Shown: piece by piece, positions 24,431-36,000 of the stretch
How the letters are laid out: every line of letters begins with the position of its first letter
Position numbering within the stretch: the first letter of the stretch is position 1
Origin: Epiperipatus broadwayi
Taxonomy: Eukaryota; Onychophora; Udeonychophora; Euonychophora; Peripatidae
Length of the DNA: 64,000 nt
Direction of reading: 5' to 3'
Assembly (NCBI GenBank): GCA_028023455.1
Contig: JAQFVV010012497.1
Span: 3,534,001 to 3,598,000, forward strand
The notes under the pieces: model-generated
What the model saw: the letters and a program-made list of their open reading frames with translations, nothing else
Databases searched by the model: none
Told to the model about the DNA's origin: nothing
Translations under genes and position numbers: made by a program

Positions 24431-25970
24431 TTTTATTATGGAATTGAATTATATAACAATGTATTTTCCTGTTATACAATTAATTATTGAAATCTACTAT
24501 GTAAGTCAAGCATAATCAATTTCCAACTTACAGCAGAAATGCCCATGCATATGACATGCCAATTGGAAGTACAAAGCATGCATTGCACATACATGGTGGA
24601 TATTTAGGTATGTATACCAATGCTGAAGATAAATTTCAACAAAAAAATGTTTTTAAAATTAATAATTAATGAATTGCATGATAATTGTATTGTGTGAACA
24701 TTTATCCATATTGATATTTTCTAAATACTAAGAAAATTATAAAGATGCTTTAGTTTTGAAAAAGGTGATTTATCTAATTGTGGTCAATGAAAATCATTAT
24801 TAATAAGTAATTTAGAAGACAATGAAACTTTTAAATCAGAAATTATTAAATCAGAAATAGGATTATGAAATTGTATATGACATGTAACTAAGAACTACAT
24901 CTTTAAACATGTAATTAAAACAGAAAATGGGTGACATTGTCAGATATATCAAAAGAAATAGAATTACCAGGCATCATTTGGGATACATTAATTTCTTTAG
25001 ATGTTTCACTTTCAGTGTGCAAAGAATATGTGATGCCAGCAGATAGTAAACAACCTAAATATCAACAAAACTAACTGAAGTAAATTCGGAATAATAATCT
25101 CAAATATTTTATATTTATTATCTTATATAATCATTTCAAATATGATTTAGGTTTAATATGAAAAAAATAGACTGTATCGCAAAAGCCATGCAAGCAAGTA
25201 GTTGGTTATGGGGGCCGATTAATATGAAAAATGAAAAAAAAAAAATAGACTTTGGAATACTTTCTTTGCAGAAAAGTTTTACTGCTAAAATTAAATTAAT
25301 TTTGATTTAGGATTGTCTAGTAACATTTATTAAGAGCTTTAAATAGATATGGAAAAAAAATAAAGCATACATTTTAAGATTGTTCTAATATATAGATATA
25401 TAAAATATGAAAACACAATTGATGCATTCATTGAGAATTAATAGAGAAGAAAAGCGATAATCTAAAGAATTATTTATTTAATTTAATTTTTCTTTGAGCA
25501 GAGTTTAGCTTTAAGAGGTCATAATGATAAATTATATAAGAAAAGAAGGGAATATTATTATAGTAGAACATTTAACATGCATTCAAAATGATATTTAAAA
25601 ACTGCCTATTAATTGGCATGTGAATCAAACTTGCCTTAGTTAACTTATTCTGTAAATGAGTAAAATAATGACATTATTATTCAGGAGTTCAAAAAAAGTT
25701 CAAGTACTGAATGTGTCACAACTGGAATCGATCAATCAATTGATGAAAAAGCAATTGATGTAAAATGGTCTATAGGATAGCAAATTATTTCTTGCATCCA
25801 AAAGATAAATATTCTTAGTGTGCCTATTCATGGATGACATTTAAGTGTAGTAAAAAAGGGCTTAGAAAAGATACCACTTTCACATATTATAAAAGTAGTT
25901 GGCATTAAAAAACAAATTTATTTAGATTAGAGTGTGTAAATGGAGTTTCTTATAATAGTATTGTGATGTG
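24431..25970. other. AT-rich DNA without recognised feature
   Basis: No gene or known repeat is recognisable. There is a short higher-complexity patch at about 24,520-24,610. Otherwise nothing. Confidence 0.5.
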
Positions 25971-25974
25971 GTGC

Positions 25975-26190
25975 ACTGTGGTTTCTCCTTTATTAGAGTC
26001 AGGAATCTCTCAGCCACTATGCCCAGAGAAACCTGTTAACCACCTTCCCATCCCTTTCCACCCTCATTTTCCCCATATTCTTCTCTATCCTGTTCCACCC
26101 ATTTCTACAACATAATCTTTGTCAACTCCATGGTCTTTATATCTAAATACCTCTTATCTTTTCCCCAACTCAGCATAAAAACCAAGAACC
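25975..26190 (+). repeat. Dispersed repeat, copy 1 (inverted relative to the copy at 61.8 kb)
   Basis: This stretch aligns with the reverse complement of about 61,790-62,010. Both contain gagtcaggaatctctcag, agaaacctgtta, and tctacaacataatctttgtc or the near-identical ccacaacataatctttgtc. Identity is roughly 75% by eye over about 170 bp. It is GC-richer than the surroundings and non-coding. It may be a SINE or a piece of a larger element, but no tRNA-like promoter boxes are visible. Confidence 0.8.
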
Positions 26191-26803
26191 CATTTTCTGT
26201 ATAATTACTTTGCTTATGTATTATTATCTAGTCCTTAAATCTGCCTTCTGGTGAGAAAAGTTTACATGCATATCAAAAATATATTAAAGAATCATACATG
26301 TTTATTTATCGATATAGAAAATTGTTCTATATTTTTAAAGTATAAATCAAAAATTTCTAGATCTTAACCCTTTAGTAGTTGATGCTGTAATTTAGACATC
26401 GTTAAGATTAGAAGAAATTTAATATTTTGTCAGCAAGGTCTATTTTGTTTTTCACCTTAATCTGTTTAATTGATTATAACCTTTTGAATACAAAGTCTCT
26501 TTTATTCTTTCCAATAATTATGTGATATTTCTAACAAATCCTAAGAATTTCTCTTCATTCCGTATGGACTCCTGATTGTATTCTTCCCCACAGTCACATG
26601 AATTGACATGAAAAATTACTAATGAGAAAGTTAGTTGATTCACACCTTTCATTGTATTAAAAATGGTCATTATTTAAATCTACCTGAGCTGATCAAATTT
26701 TTTTCAGTAAGGAATTATCAGAGAATTATAACACATTAAAGAGAGGGGAAATCTATTAATATTAATTATATAGTTTAGCCTCTTTTTCTTTCTTTCTTTT
26801 CAG

Positions 26804-26858
26804 GCTTAGTGACGACAAAAAGGAGGAGATTAATGACCAATCAAACAATTGATTCAAA
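26804..26858 (+). other. Possible 55-nt internal exon (unproven)
   Basis: A long pyrimidine tract ending in ttttcag (AG at 26802-26803) is followed by 55 nt with varied codons, then GTGAGA (26859-26864), a good donor. One frame stays open throughout (LVTTKRRRLMTNQTIDS). A second reads LSDDKKEEINDQSNN before a stop at 26850-26852. A second acceptor-like site (AG at 27043-27044) lies downstream. An AATAAA at 26912-26917 would suit a terminal exon instead. No homology was recognised, and splice-like sites are frequent in AT-rich DNA. Confidence 0.25.
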
Positions 26859-27300
26859 GTGAGACTCATATAGATTAAAATACATAATTTTTAATTAATG
26901 TACTATATATCAATAAAAATTGTGAATATTAAAAAAGAAGTAAATCGTGATAAATAAAACTACTGCCGATATATAAAGCTTTATACTCAAGTTGTTGGGT
27001 TTTTTTTTTTTTTAAATTATAAGGTTTGTTTTATTTTTTTGCAGTTGTTGCTGGATTCGTGCCTATTTTTAGTACGTAAATGAATTTTGTAATTTCCTAA
27101 TTTAATAAATTTCCTTATTAAGCATGGAGATAAAATAAAAATGATCACAATGAAAATTGAAATTATAAGAATATAATTAAAAAGGAGATATATAACAATA
27201 CCAGACTTGAGTATTTAAAATATACACAGAATATATGTGTGAATGTTGGTGAGGATTAAGAAAATAACTTCCATAAAATCCTTTTTTTTTTTTTTTACAA

Positions 27301-27437
27301 AATGGATTAAATAAAAAGTCAAACATTGGTGGCCGAGAGGTCAGCGACAGCTGCTTTACAAGCAGTTGTCCCGGGTTAGCGGGTTCGCGTCCCGGCTGAT
27401 GCTATGACACATGAGAAAAAAAAATGTATTAAATAAA
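27301..27437 (+). mobile_element. tRNA-derived retroposon with target-site duplication
   Basis: A tRNA-like core carries an A box (TGGCCGAGAGG, 27330-27340) typical of long-variable-arm tRNAs such as Leu or Ser. An extended anticodon hairpin (acagctgc, loop TTTACAA, gcagttgt) would present UAC. The B box is GGTTCGCGTCC (27382-27392). No acceptor stem can form, so it is not a functional tRNA. It ends in gag plus nine A. The flanks aatggattaaataaa (27301-27315) and aatgtattaaataaa (27423-27437) match at 14 of 15 bases, a target-site duplication showing LINE-type retroposition. It stands out by GC content against its surroundings. Confidence 0.85.
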
Positions 27438-28540
27438 TTATTCTTATTATAAATGTAACCTTGGCAACCTCTAAAAGTTAAGTAAAATAACTGGATTCAC
27501 TGGAGACATTGCATCATATTATTATAGTTCTTTTCTTTTATTGATGATCTGTGAATAATCATCCATTTGATAAATCACCTGGACCTTTACCCTCCACTTA
27601 AAAATAATCAAGTAAATTTAAATTTGAATCATATCTTAAATTCTCAATTTATTCAGATAACCTTCAACTAACTTAAAAAAACCCTCCATGTTCCACTCTA
27701 TATTTGCACTCTTTGAAGTTGTATGGTATACTACGCCCCCTAAAATTACTATTTAGTGATGGGTCACATCTAATTGAAAAGCATAAGGTCCCTAATTCAT
27801 AATTACAGAAGATATTTTTGAAATTATTTTTTTTTGTCTTACTTTTCAGCTTAATTTTATCTTATTATTAATAGGATTATATAAACATATCAGTTTGATG
27901 CTTTTTGAAAAATTAATGACTTCCTGGAAAATATTTCTTTGTTTTAAAAGGATTCTATTTACACCTTAAGAGTAGCATAATATAAAAATCTTTTATATGT
28001 GCTAGTTAAGTTTTTAAAAATAAAAAATAATTTTTTTTTTTGCTTTTTGTAATTCTAACAGCACACAAATTAGCAAAATAGTAGTTTTGCTGCAAAAAAA
28101 ATTATTAAGATCTTTTTTATTTATGTAAGAACTCATTGTTTTATAAAATAAACGAAATCCAATGAAGAGGATTCCATTTTGTGTTATCTATACTTAAATA
28201 ATGTGAAACAGTGAAGTTACTTTGTGCAAATGTTTTTATTACTGCATAATTTACTTAGTACATTGCCATTACAATGAGATGGTTATATGTCTCATGGCAT
28301 ACAACAATATAGTAATGTGTGCACAATATATATATATAAGGAAAAGCAGAAACAACAAATTTTTTTGTAGATATTTTCTATATTACGCTGAAATAATAAC
28401 AGTTAAGAGTTAAATACTAATTTTGAATTGAAAAAAATTATTATAAATTAAACATTTAAAAAGGTCTCTTTAATGTTTTACTCTGATTTTGAAAATTAAA
28501 ACAAGCATCAATAGAATATTGGTAATTATAATATTCCACT
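27438..28540. other. AT-rich DNA without recognised feature
   Basis: No coding or structural feature is recognisable beyond short T runs and a TA run near 28,327-28,340. Confidence 0.5.
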
Positions 28541-28622
28541 ATCTATTTTACTTTTATTCCATTATCTTTTCATTTAATCCACATAATACTTCTTGCAGCA
28601 CTGTTGTAAAAAGTTTTGAAGA

Positions 28623-28637
28623 TATGTAGTTACCTTA
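28623..28637. repeat. Target-site duplication, left copy
   Basis: The 15-mer TATGTAGTTACCTTA here is identical to 29201-29215. It is RTE reverse-transcriptase sequence (on -, the codons just after GVR), duplicated by the nested insertion. Confidence 0.92.
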
Positions 28638-28782
28638 AAAAAATCAAAGTCATATATTGTATTACTCAATTTTTAAGCTTGTAAATAAAAAATAAAGAGC
28701 TCTGCTAATTTTCTCTAACAAGCTTTATTGATAAATACCAGCTAAAGAAAGCATTTAAAAATCTCTATTTTAAAAACCACTC

Positions 28783-28836
28783 CCTAACTTCAGACTAATG
28801 GTTTCATGCTTTGGTACTCCTCAGTGAAGCACTAGG
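28783..28836 (-). ncRNA. Hammerhead-like motif, left arm
   Basis: On - the motif reads stem I (ccta..cttca), CTGAGGA (plus 28818-28824), a stem II of GTAC-CAAA-GCAT that has lost pairing relative to the right arm, GAAA, CCATTA and the cleavage triplet GTC (28793-28795). The other side of stem I follows (tgaag..tagg). The core fits CUGANGA and the cleavage base is permitted (C). Damage to stem II makes activity doubtful. Confidence 0.6.
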
Positions 28837-29071
28837 ATAGTTTCAGACATTTATAGTCTTTGTTTTAAAGTCTTAAGCAATGTTATATTGCTAAGGCTAT
28901 TAATATATGGTTTGGCTGAAGATCGCTCAGTCCAATATAGCTATTTAAGTTAGATAGCTGGGTTTGAAGACATTTAGATGTCTAAAAATTTCAAATTTTC
29001 TACTTAATAGTTAACATTTAGATAAATGCTGGCTTTGGCTTGGTATTTTTAGATCTAGTGTCTGAAACTAT

Positions 29072-29125
29072 CCTAGCACCTCACTGAGGAGTGCCAAAGC
29101 ATGAAACCATTGGTGTGAGGTTAGG
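29072..29125 (+). ncRNA. Hammerhead-like motif, right arm
   Basis: On + the motif reads stem I outer ccta and inner acctca; CTGAGGA (29084-29090); stem II GTGC-CAAA-GCAT (29091-29102, one G-T pair); GAAA (29103-29106); CCATTGG; TG; then tgaggt and tagg completing stem I. All inner (6) and outer (4) stem I pairs form. The nucleotide at the cleavage position is G (29115), which is not an allowed H, so this copy should not self-cleave. Confidence 0.65.
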
Positions 29126-29200
29126 GAGTCATTTTCAAGATAGAGATTTTCAAATGCTTTGTTTAGCTGGCATTTATCAATAAAGCTTTTCAGAGCTCTT

Positions 29201-29215
29201 TATGTAGTTACCTTA
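29201..29215. repeat. Target-site duplication, right copy
   Basis: Identical to 28623-28637. It marks the right edge of the fold-back insertion and restores the RTE reading frame position when one copy and the insert are ignored. Confidence 0.92.
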
Positions 29216-30960
29216 TCTTACACCCTTCTCAATATTAACCTTCCTAGTATTATTATGTAATCTAATTGTTGCTGTTGCAATTTTATAAATATTCTTCAGA
29301 ATATGACAATATCCTGGGTCTATACCTTGATGATCCAATGCTTTAATCACTGATAAATGCTTATAGAATCAAATGCCTTTTCATAATCTACAAATCTAAA
29401 GCATAATGGATATTCATTGGTCTTTTCTATAACATCTCTTAATATTTGGATATGATCCATTGTACTAAAACTACTTTTAAATTTAGTTTCTTCTTTTGAT
29501 TATTGAAATCCAAAGTTCTCTAGAGACGAGTTGTAATTATCTTGGTAAAATTTTTATATAAAACTAATAAAAGACTGATAGGTCTATAATTTCTAATATC
29601 ATCTTTATCATCTTTTTTAAATATTAATATTAATACTGCATTCTATGAATCATCTGGTACATCTTTACCATTTCGACATTTGGTATATAATTTTAACAAA
29701 TTTTTATTTATTTTTTCACCTGCTTTTTTTATGATATCGATTATAATTCCATCATTACCTGGAGCTTTTCCCTTCTTCATAAATTTAATTGCATGTCTCA
29801 CTTCTTTTTTTTAAATCTTGGGCAATTCAGTAGATATAATAATTGTTGGATGTACTTATTCTTTATTACTATGTAATTCTTGTTAGAACTCTTCTACCTA
29901 TATCATGATGTCATCTCTCTTTTTAGTAATAGTTTCATCTTTTTTTTTATTACAGATATAAATTTCCTATCAATACCAAAATGTTGTTTTACACTCTTGA
30001 GAATTTTATTCTCTTCTACAGTTTTCCTTGCTAGTTCACAATTATCTTTTTTATATCATTATCAACTCTTTTTCACACCATTTTATAAAAATTCAAAATA
30101 TCCAATCTTTCTTAATGCATCATTTTTATACATTTTCATATTTTTCTGTTCTTCATAAATTCTCTAGTCTCAGTAAAAATTGTATTGGTCAATTACTTTT
30201 TTTTTACCAGCTATCTTAGTTGCAGTTTTTAAAAGTATATAAGTTATTTTCCTGTTAATTTTAATTCAAATCTGAATAATGTTCAAAATCTACTAATACT
30301 TGAAAATTATTTTCAAGCTCTAATTTAAATTCATTAGAATGTTTCTGAAGGTTAGGAATATCAACTGTAAATATTGTTTTCTTAATAATTTTTGTCTCTC
30401 TAGTTTTGCATTAACATGTATCTTACATCTTACTAATCGATGATCATTACTTGTGTTAAATAACTAATCTTGCCACTCTGTCCAATATGCCATCAATCTT
30501 AACAATGTTGTTTTTCCACTTTTTATTTATAATGAATCCTATTCCACTTGTACTTCTAATATTTGTGCCTTTGTAATAGAGTACATGTATGCTTTTTAAA
30601 TTGATTATCTCTCCACCTCTTCTTCTAACTTCTCAAAGTCTAATAATCCTCTCTCATTTCTATTACCATAACCAAAATTATCTACAGCAATTTCATCTTT
30701 CATTTGTCTACCAATTCTAGCATTAAAGTCTCCCATAACAATTTTAAAATGTTGTTTACTTTGATCAAAAGCCTTTTGTACATCCATATAATGTCCCATT
30801 TAATATAAGACAATTCTTCTTCTAATTCTTGCAATCTTCCTTCACTTGAAATTAATCTGCAGTTGTAAGCACCTAAATAAAAAGTCATCATCAAATTGCA
30901 GCCTATGTCCACAATCAAAAAATTCTTAGTACCCTCCATTGGCCATCAATCACTGTCTTG

Positions 30961-32726
30961 GCTCGTGACTTTACAGCTTCCTGGGAATAAGGGTCATGAT
31001 TTATTTCTGTCTGTCATGATTGTAAATATCTATTTGAAAATTTTTTTTTTCATTCACATACTCAATCATTCTGCCTTATCGGGCAACTGAGAAAAAAACA
31101 TAGTGTTTCTTGTTCATAAACTCAGAAGTAAAATACCAATAAACTCACCATGTTGGCTAATTAATGCAAGTTGTTGAACAACCCATCCATACTAAATGAA
31201 TAATCACATAGTAATAATAGCTACAACAACGAGATCATACAGAATGGACATTAGAAATTTGCCCTGTTAGGTTCTTTTAATGCCTCCAAGAGGAATCAAA
31301 GCCATAGTTTATATATAAGCAGTTTTATCTAATATGAAAGGAAGCACAAACTAAGTTATTATAGACGTATATATAATATGCATTAAGGAAATATATTTCG
31401 AACACACATTAGTTGGTGAAAAAAAAATTATTGAAATATTATTTTAAATAATTAACTTTGCAGTGTTAATTAAATATTGTGAAGGAAGAAAAAACCCAGA
31501 ATTTTTAAAAGGATTTTCTATTAACCTTTTTTTTTTGAAGACGTTTACAATAATTTGGGGAGGGGGGGGGAGGAAAAGAAACTTTTGTGCAAGAAAGAAA
31601 ACTTTTCTTTAACCTTTTAAAATGTGCCATTGGATAGAAATAATTACAATTAGTAATAAAATATTTTATTTAATAAGCTTACTTTTTATATATAAATGCC
31701 CTTGTGTGTACACACAAGTAGACTCATATACATTAAAATCAGTCACTTATCACATATATGTTAAAATTAATTATTATATATTATAAAAATGAATTATTAT
31801 TATTGGTTTATGACAATTCAAAGTCATTAATTTTAAATTATTATATAACACATCTGAGTGTTTATCTATAGATGTTTTTATGTAAACCTATTGGAATACA
31901 TGTAAATTACATTGTAATAGCTTTTTTTTTTTGTATTCTAATCAAACTCAGAATGCTGAATTTATAGGTACTCAACAGACCTTAATTTAATTTTGTTATT
32001 ATTAATAAATTTATATTTTATTAAGTTATTCCAGTGAATTTGTTTAATCCTAGACTAGGTTTAAAACATTGTATGTTAGTATTATCGCTTGCTCACAGTA
32101 ACAGTTATAGAGCTCTTGATCACCAATCTGGATTTATGCATAATTATCAGTTATATAGATTGAAGTTTGTTTAATGTTATGGACATCCAGTTGATAATTT
32201 CATTAATTCTCTAATGCTGGATGGATGGCTCCAAGGGATATCCTTTAAAATCCATGCGCTACATTTTATTTAGTTTTTATTATTAGAAATTAAGGTTATA
32301 GTTGGACAGTACACTAATGGTTGATGATGATCAGCATGTTTCTGTATCCCAACATTATTATTTTTTAATTACATTTTTATGGATTAGCACTTAAGTTTGT
32401 GCATTCAAATTATTGTTTATATAATCTTCCCCAAGCTTGGCAAGAGTTAAATAATTAACCTGATCTATAAAGAACCACTTTCAAATCCAGTCACAAGATT
32501 GATTGTTGATTTTATTTTTGATCATTCTTGATGATGGATGATTATTATTTTTCTCTGAAATGCTGGTGAACTTATAGTTAGTCTTTGTTTTTTCTGATCT
32601 CTCATGCTCACATTTTTAATATTATTTGTATATTTAAATTTAGATTAGTTCATTAACTGGGGTTGATGATGATGAGTGACATTATCCCAGGTTTGCCCAT
32701 GTTCGTTATAATACATAGACATCATT
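30961..32726. other. AT-rich DNA without recognised gene
   Basis: No gene is recognised. A G-homopolymer-rich patch at about 31,556-31,575, with A- and T-runs around it, resembles the artefactual stretch near 18.6 kb but lacks flanking repeats. The part at about 32,040-32,300 is slightly more complex and unassigned. Confidence 0.45.
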
Positions 32727-33085
32727 CGACAGAATGACTCAGTTGGTTAGAATATCACCTTAAGTTCAATATTTATGAATCTAAAAATCAATTCAATTCC
32801 AACATTAATACAATCTCTGGTTATACCAACAACATTTGAGGAAGAGAGGAAAATAATAAGATTGTATAGGTGGTATTTCACCATTTATATATTTTAGAAT
32901 ATTTTTCTTCTCAAATTTTCTTTTGACACTTTTGTTACTTTGATAGTTTAACTGATTTTTTTGAGTTTTATTAATAACAATGGTCCCAGGATTGATTATG
33001 GCATTCAAACTCCTTATGAACTCCTGGGAAATAAAGTCATTAGATTTTTTTATGGGTAAAAATGAAATTTAAAAAAAAAAGAACT
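32727..33085 (+). mobile_element. tRNA-derived SINE, degenerate
   Basis: An A-box-like sequence (TGACTCAGTTGG, about 32,735-32,746) and a B-box-like sequence (aattcaattcc, about 32,790-32,800) are spaced as in tRNA genes. The tail at about 32,999-33,075 (acttcttatga/actccttatga, cctgRgaaataaa, tcattRgattt) matches a second copy at 48.06-48.12 kb and ends in an A run. No cloverleaf stems survive. Confidence 0.65.
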
Positions 33086-36000
33086 ATGATAATTCAAATC
33101 AATGTCTTCATATTAGTGAAAAATATTTTTAGAAGATAAAATAGATAGAAAAACTTAAAAAGATAGAAAAAGAAAATTTTTTAGTTGATATTTAAACAAA
33201 CATGGTCATGAATCTAGTCCTGAAAAGGTTATTACTCCAACTCTTAACTCGAATAAACAAAACAAAACTTTATTTTACTTTCCAGTCTTTCTCTTTCTAC
33301 AATTGCTATTAAAACTTATATCATTTTTTTATACCATTACTTTTCTCTCAAAATTTCTCATTTGTTTGATTAGTTAAATCTTATGATGTTTATATCTAAC
33401 GTGTGTTTACTCATGTTACAATAAGCACAATGCGTATATACCTAAGTATTTTAAAAAGAGGGATGTAATATACTTAAGTTATAATTATTTTTAATGAATA
33501 AATAATTTATTTTTCTTTATACGTTTTAAAGCAGCAAATCCACATTTTAAAAAGCACATATTAAAGGATTTTATTGCTTTTGAAATCCCAATATAGTTAA
33601 CTAAAAAACAAGTGAACAAACTAACAGGAATATCTACCTATGATACCTTTTATAATATGCTGAACTGATTTTGTATTAAAAATTGTTTATATTATACATA
33701 GGATGGAATTAGATAACATCTAGTCAGAGTCTAAAGAATATTAAACCATAAAAAGATATCAATAGAGGATATCAATCTATCACTGTTTAATGGTATCTCT
33801 ATGCTTATCAAACTGGTATCTGAATAAGTAGTCTGGAAAAATAAAAGTATTATCGTATGGAATTTATCAAGTATGTTTAGAAATAATATGTGCCATGTAG
33901 TGAATGTAGCACTCAGAATGTTTAATAGTCTGAATTCAAATAGAATAATGATTGAACCAAGACTACAACCTTCCTGCTGTTGGCAGTTAAAAAAGGCATT
34001 GTGATTTATATACTTCTTTGTGATGATAACTAAAAAGTATTTCTTGTAATTGTATTAAAAATAATGATTATATGGTATGCTTCCAGTCATCTATTATCTA
34101 GTTCTTATGCTTTTGACATCACCATTTTTAAAGCATTCATATTGCAGAATGATGATTTTGAATGAGATTTCAACAATAAATGTTATGTTTGTGAAGCATA
34201 TGATCAGTGTTTAGATGGGTGTTGATCTTAGATATATTTTTTCATTATGATTTTATGACTGTTTTTGGCTACAGTCCTTTGTCATGATTGTCCGTCTTTC
34301 TTTCAAATCACAGTTTGTTATAAAGTTTCATTTGTACCATTTAAAAAGAATTCAGTCAGAATTTTTGTATTTTATCTTGAAATATTAAAACTAACTCTTA
34401 GCTTGGTTCAGCTGCTTGAGGTCCAACAGTTTGTCCTATTCTATACTTACACAATCATTTCTTCACACAGGCTTCTTACACTACCATGCATTTTCTATTA
34501 AATATCACTACCATTTTCTTAGTTAATGATTATGAAAATTACTACATTAGTATATAATTTTATTTCTGTACTATGTATTATTCAAAATATGCTGATGCAT
34601 TAAGGGGTACTATCACTATTTGTTTAGTATTTGTATATTTATCAATAGTGAACTTTGAAAAAAAGAGGGGAAATAACTGTTTTAGACATTTTACTTAAAT
34701 ATATAGCATAGTTCATATAAAACTTGAGATTTTCTAGCCTTAAAAAAAATATCACTTATTTTTTGATTAACATTAGAGTTATTTTTCCCTCTCTTGTTAT
34801 TAGATTTTTATTTCATAATGGCTTTTTCTATATTAATATCAGTAATTCTTTTCTATATACTCCACTTCAGAAATATTATAAACCTGAGTAGTCACTAGAT
34901 ACTTGATGGTTATGCTGTGTCCAAATTTCTGGACTAGTTTCTGAATGACTGGATTCTTTATCTCATATTCAGTAGTTAGTTTTACATTATCAAACTAAAT
35001 ATTCTATGGTTTAAAATACCTTAAGATTTGAACTCAAACTAACTTTGCAGTTATAACAGATATGTTTACTAGGCTAGGCTACCAACTACATTTTTAGTAA
35101 TTTTTAAACTTCTTTGGAAAAGATAATATTGTCCTAGGATTATGTCTATATAATTTTACAAGCAAACTTGATAGGATCCAAAACCTTAGGGTATTGGCTT
35201 CGATAGCATAAAAGAGTTAAAAGTAGCTGTTGGATACATATTTGCAAAGCCAGTGTCTCTTACAACAAGGAACAATATCTAGAAATTAATCTGGAGGTAT
35301 AGATCAAGCATTAATATGTAATGTCTATTGACTATTTAAGCATACAAGAGTTGCTTCGGGAGTGGAGTAATTTACTGATACTAACAAGTAACTGCAAAAT
35401 AATAAAAACTTTAATCTATAACAAATTTTACTTAATCTTCCATTTTTTATTTTTTAAAATTTTTTATAATCAATAATGAATTAGAATTTAAACAACAATA
35501 GTAAAAAAAAAATGTTTTGGACGCAAAATTGTTTTGATTGAAAAAGATATTTCAAAACAATTTTTTTGCCATAATATTTATATAATTGGATTCTAGTCCT
35601 GAATATATTGGCTTTTTAAAAATTAAATCTCATTAAAAATAATAACATATTCAAATGAAATTTAAATTGAGTATTAATTTTTTAAATTTTTAAGCCACTT
35701 ATTCATGATCTGCCATATAATTTTTCTTTAAAAGCTTCATGTGAAGTCTACTTTTACACTTACCATGAATATATCAAGTTTTATTATGATAACATTAACT
35801 CTATAATAGATTCATAGTAAAAAATAAATAAATTAAAGCCTTTAGCTTGCTTACACTATGATTGAAATTAAAAATATTATAAGTATCTTTAATTCTATCC
35901 CAAATTTCTATTTCTTCACATATTCTTTCACTAGATATCAGAAGAGAAATTGTCTCACAGAAAATGTATTAAAATTGTTGAATAAACTGGATTTGATAAT

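Larger units (their letters stand above)
28638..29200. mobile_element. 563-bp fold-back insertion carrying two inverted hammerhead motifs
   Basis: The insertion lies between perfect 15-bp repeats inside the RTE reverse transcriptase. The arms (about 28,694-28,860 and 29,035-29,200) are inverted copies beginning and ending at agagctctt, about 80% identical by eye. The loop (about 28,861-29,034) is AT-rich and unrelated to the arms. A 56-bp tail (28,638-28,693) on the left has no partner on the right. Each arm holds a hammerhead-like core pointing outward toward its own end of the element. The arm tails match the hammerhead-bearing fragments at 11.7 and 19.8 kb. No protein is encoded, so mobilisation must have used another element's enzymes; a Penelope-like or LINE enzyme is the plausible source. 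Confidence 0.9.
28540..30960 (-). mobile_element. RTE-type LINE, degraded, split by a nested insertion
   Basis: On - the 5' part is an APE endonuclease: SEGRLQELEEELSYIKWDII at about 30,780-30,850, then, after a frame change, DVQKAFDQSKQHFKIVMGDF and NARIG (about 30,710-30,790) and NFGYGNRNERG. About a hundred residues normally lying between IKWDII and the DVQKA block are missing, so the endonuclease has an internal deletion. The reverse transcriptase follows: GKAPGNDGI (about 29,745-29,772), VDYEKAFDSIS (about 29,355-29,390) and VNIEKGVR (about 29,218-29,242). It is then cut by the insertion at 28,638-29,200 and resumes as ISSKLFTTVLQEVLCGLNEK leftward from 28,623. Many stops show it is dead. 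Confidence 0.9.

Noticed and set aside
27320-27410. Functional tRNA gene
   Set aside because: No acceptor stem pairs, the anticodon stem is abnormal, and poly(A) plus a target-site duplication show a retroposed copy.
30896-31090. + strand open frame overlapping the RTE endonuclease
   Set aside because: It is an antisense shadow of the - strand element.
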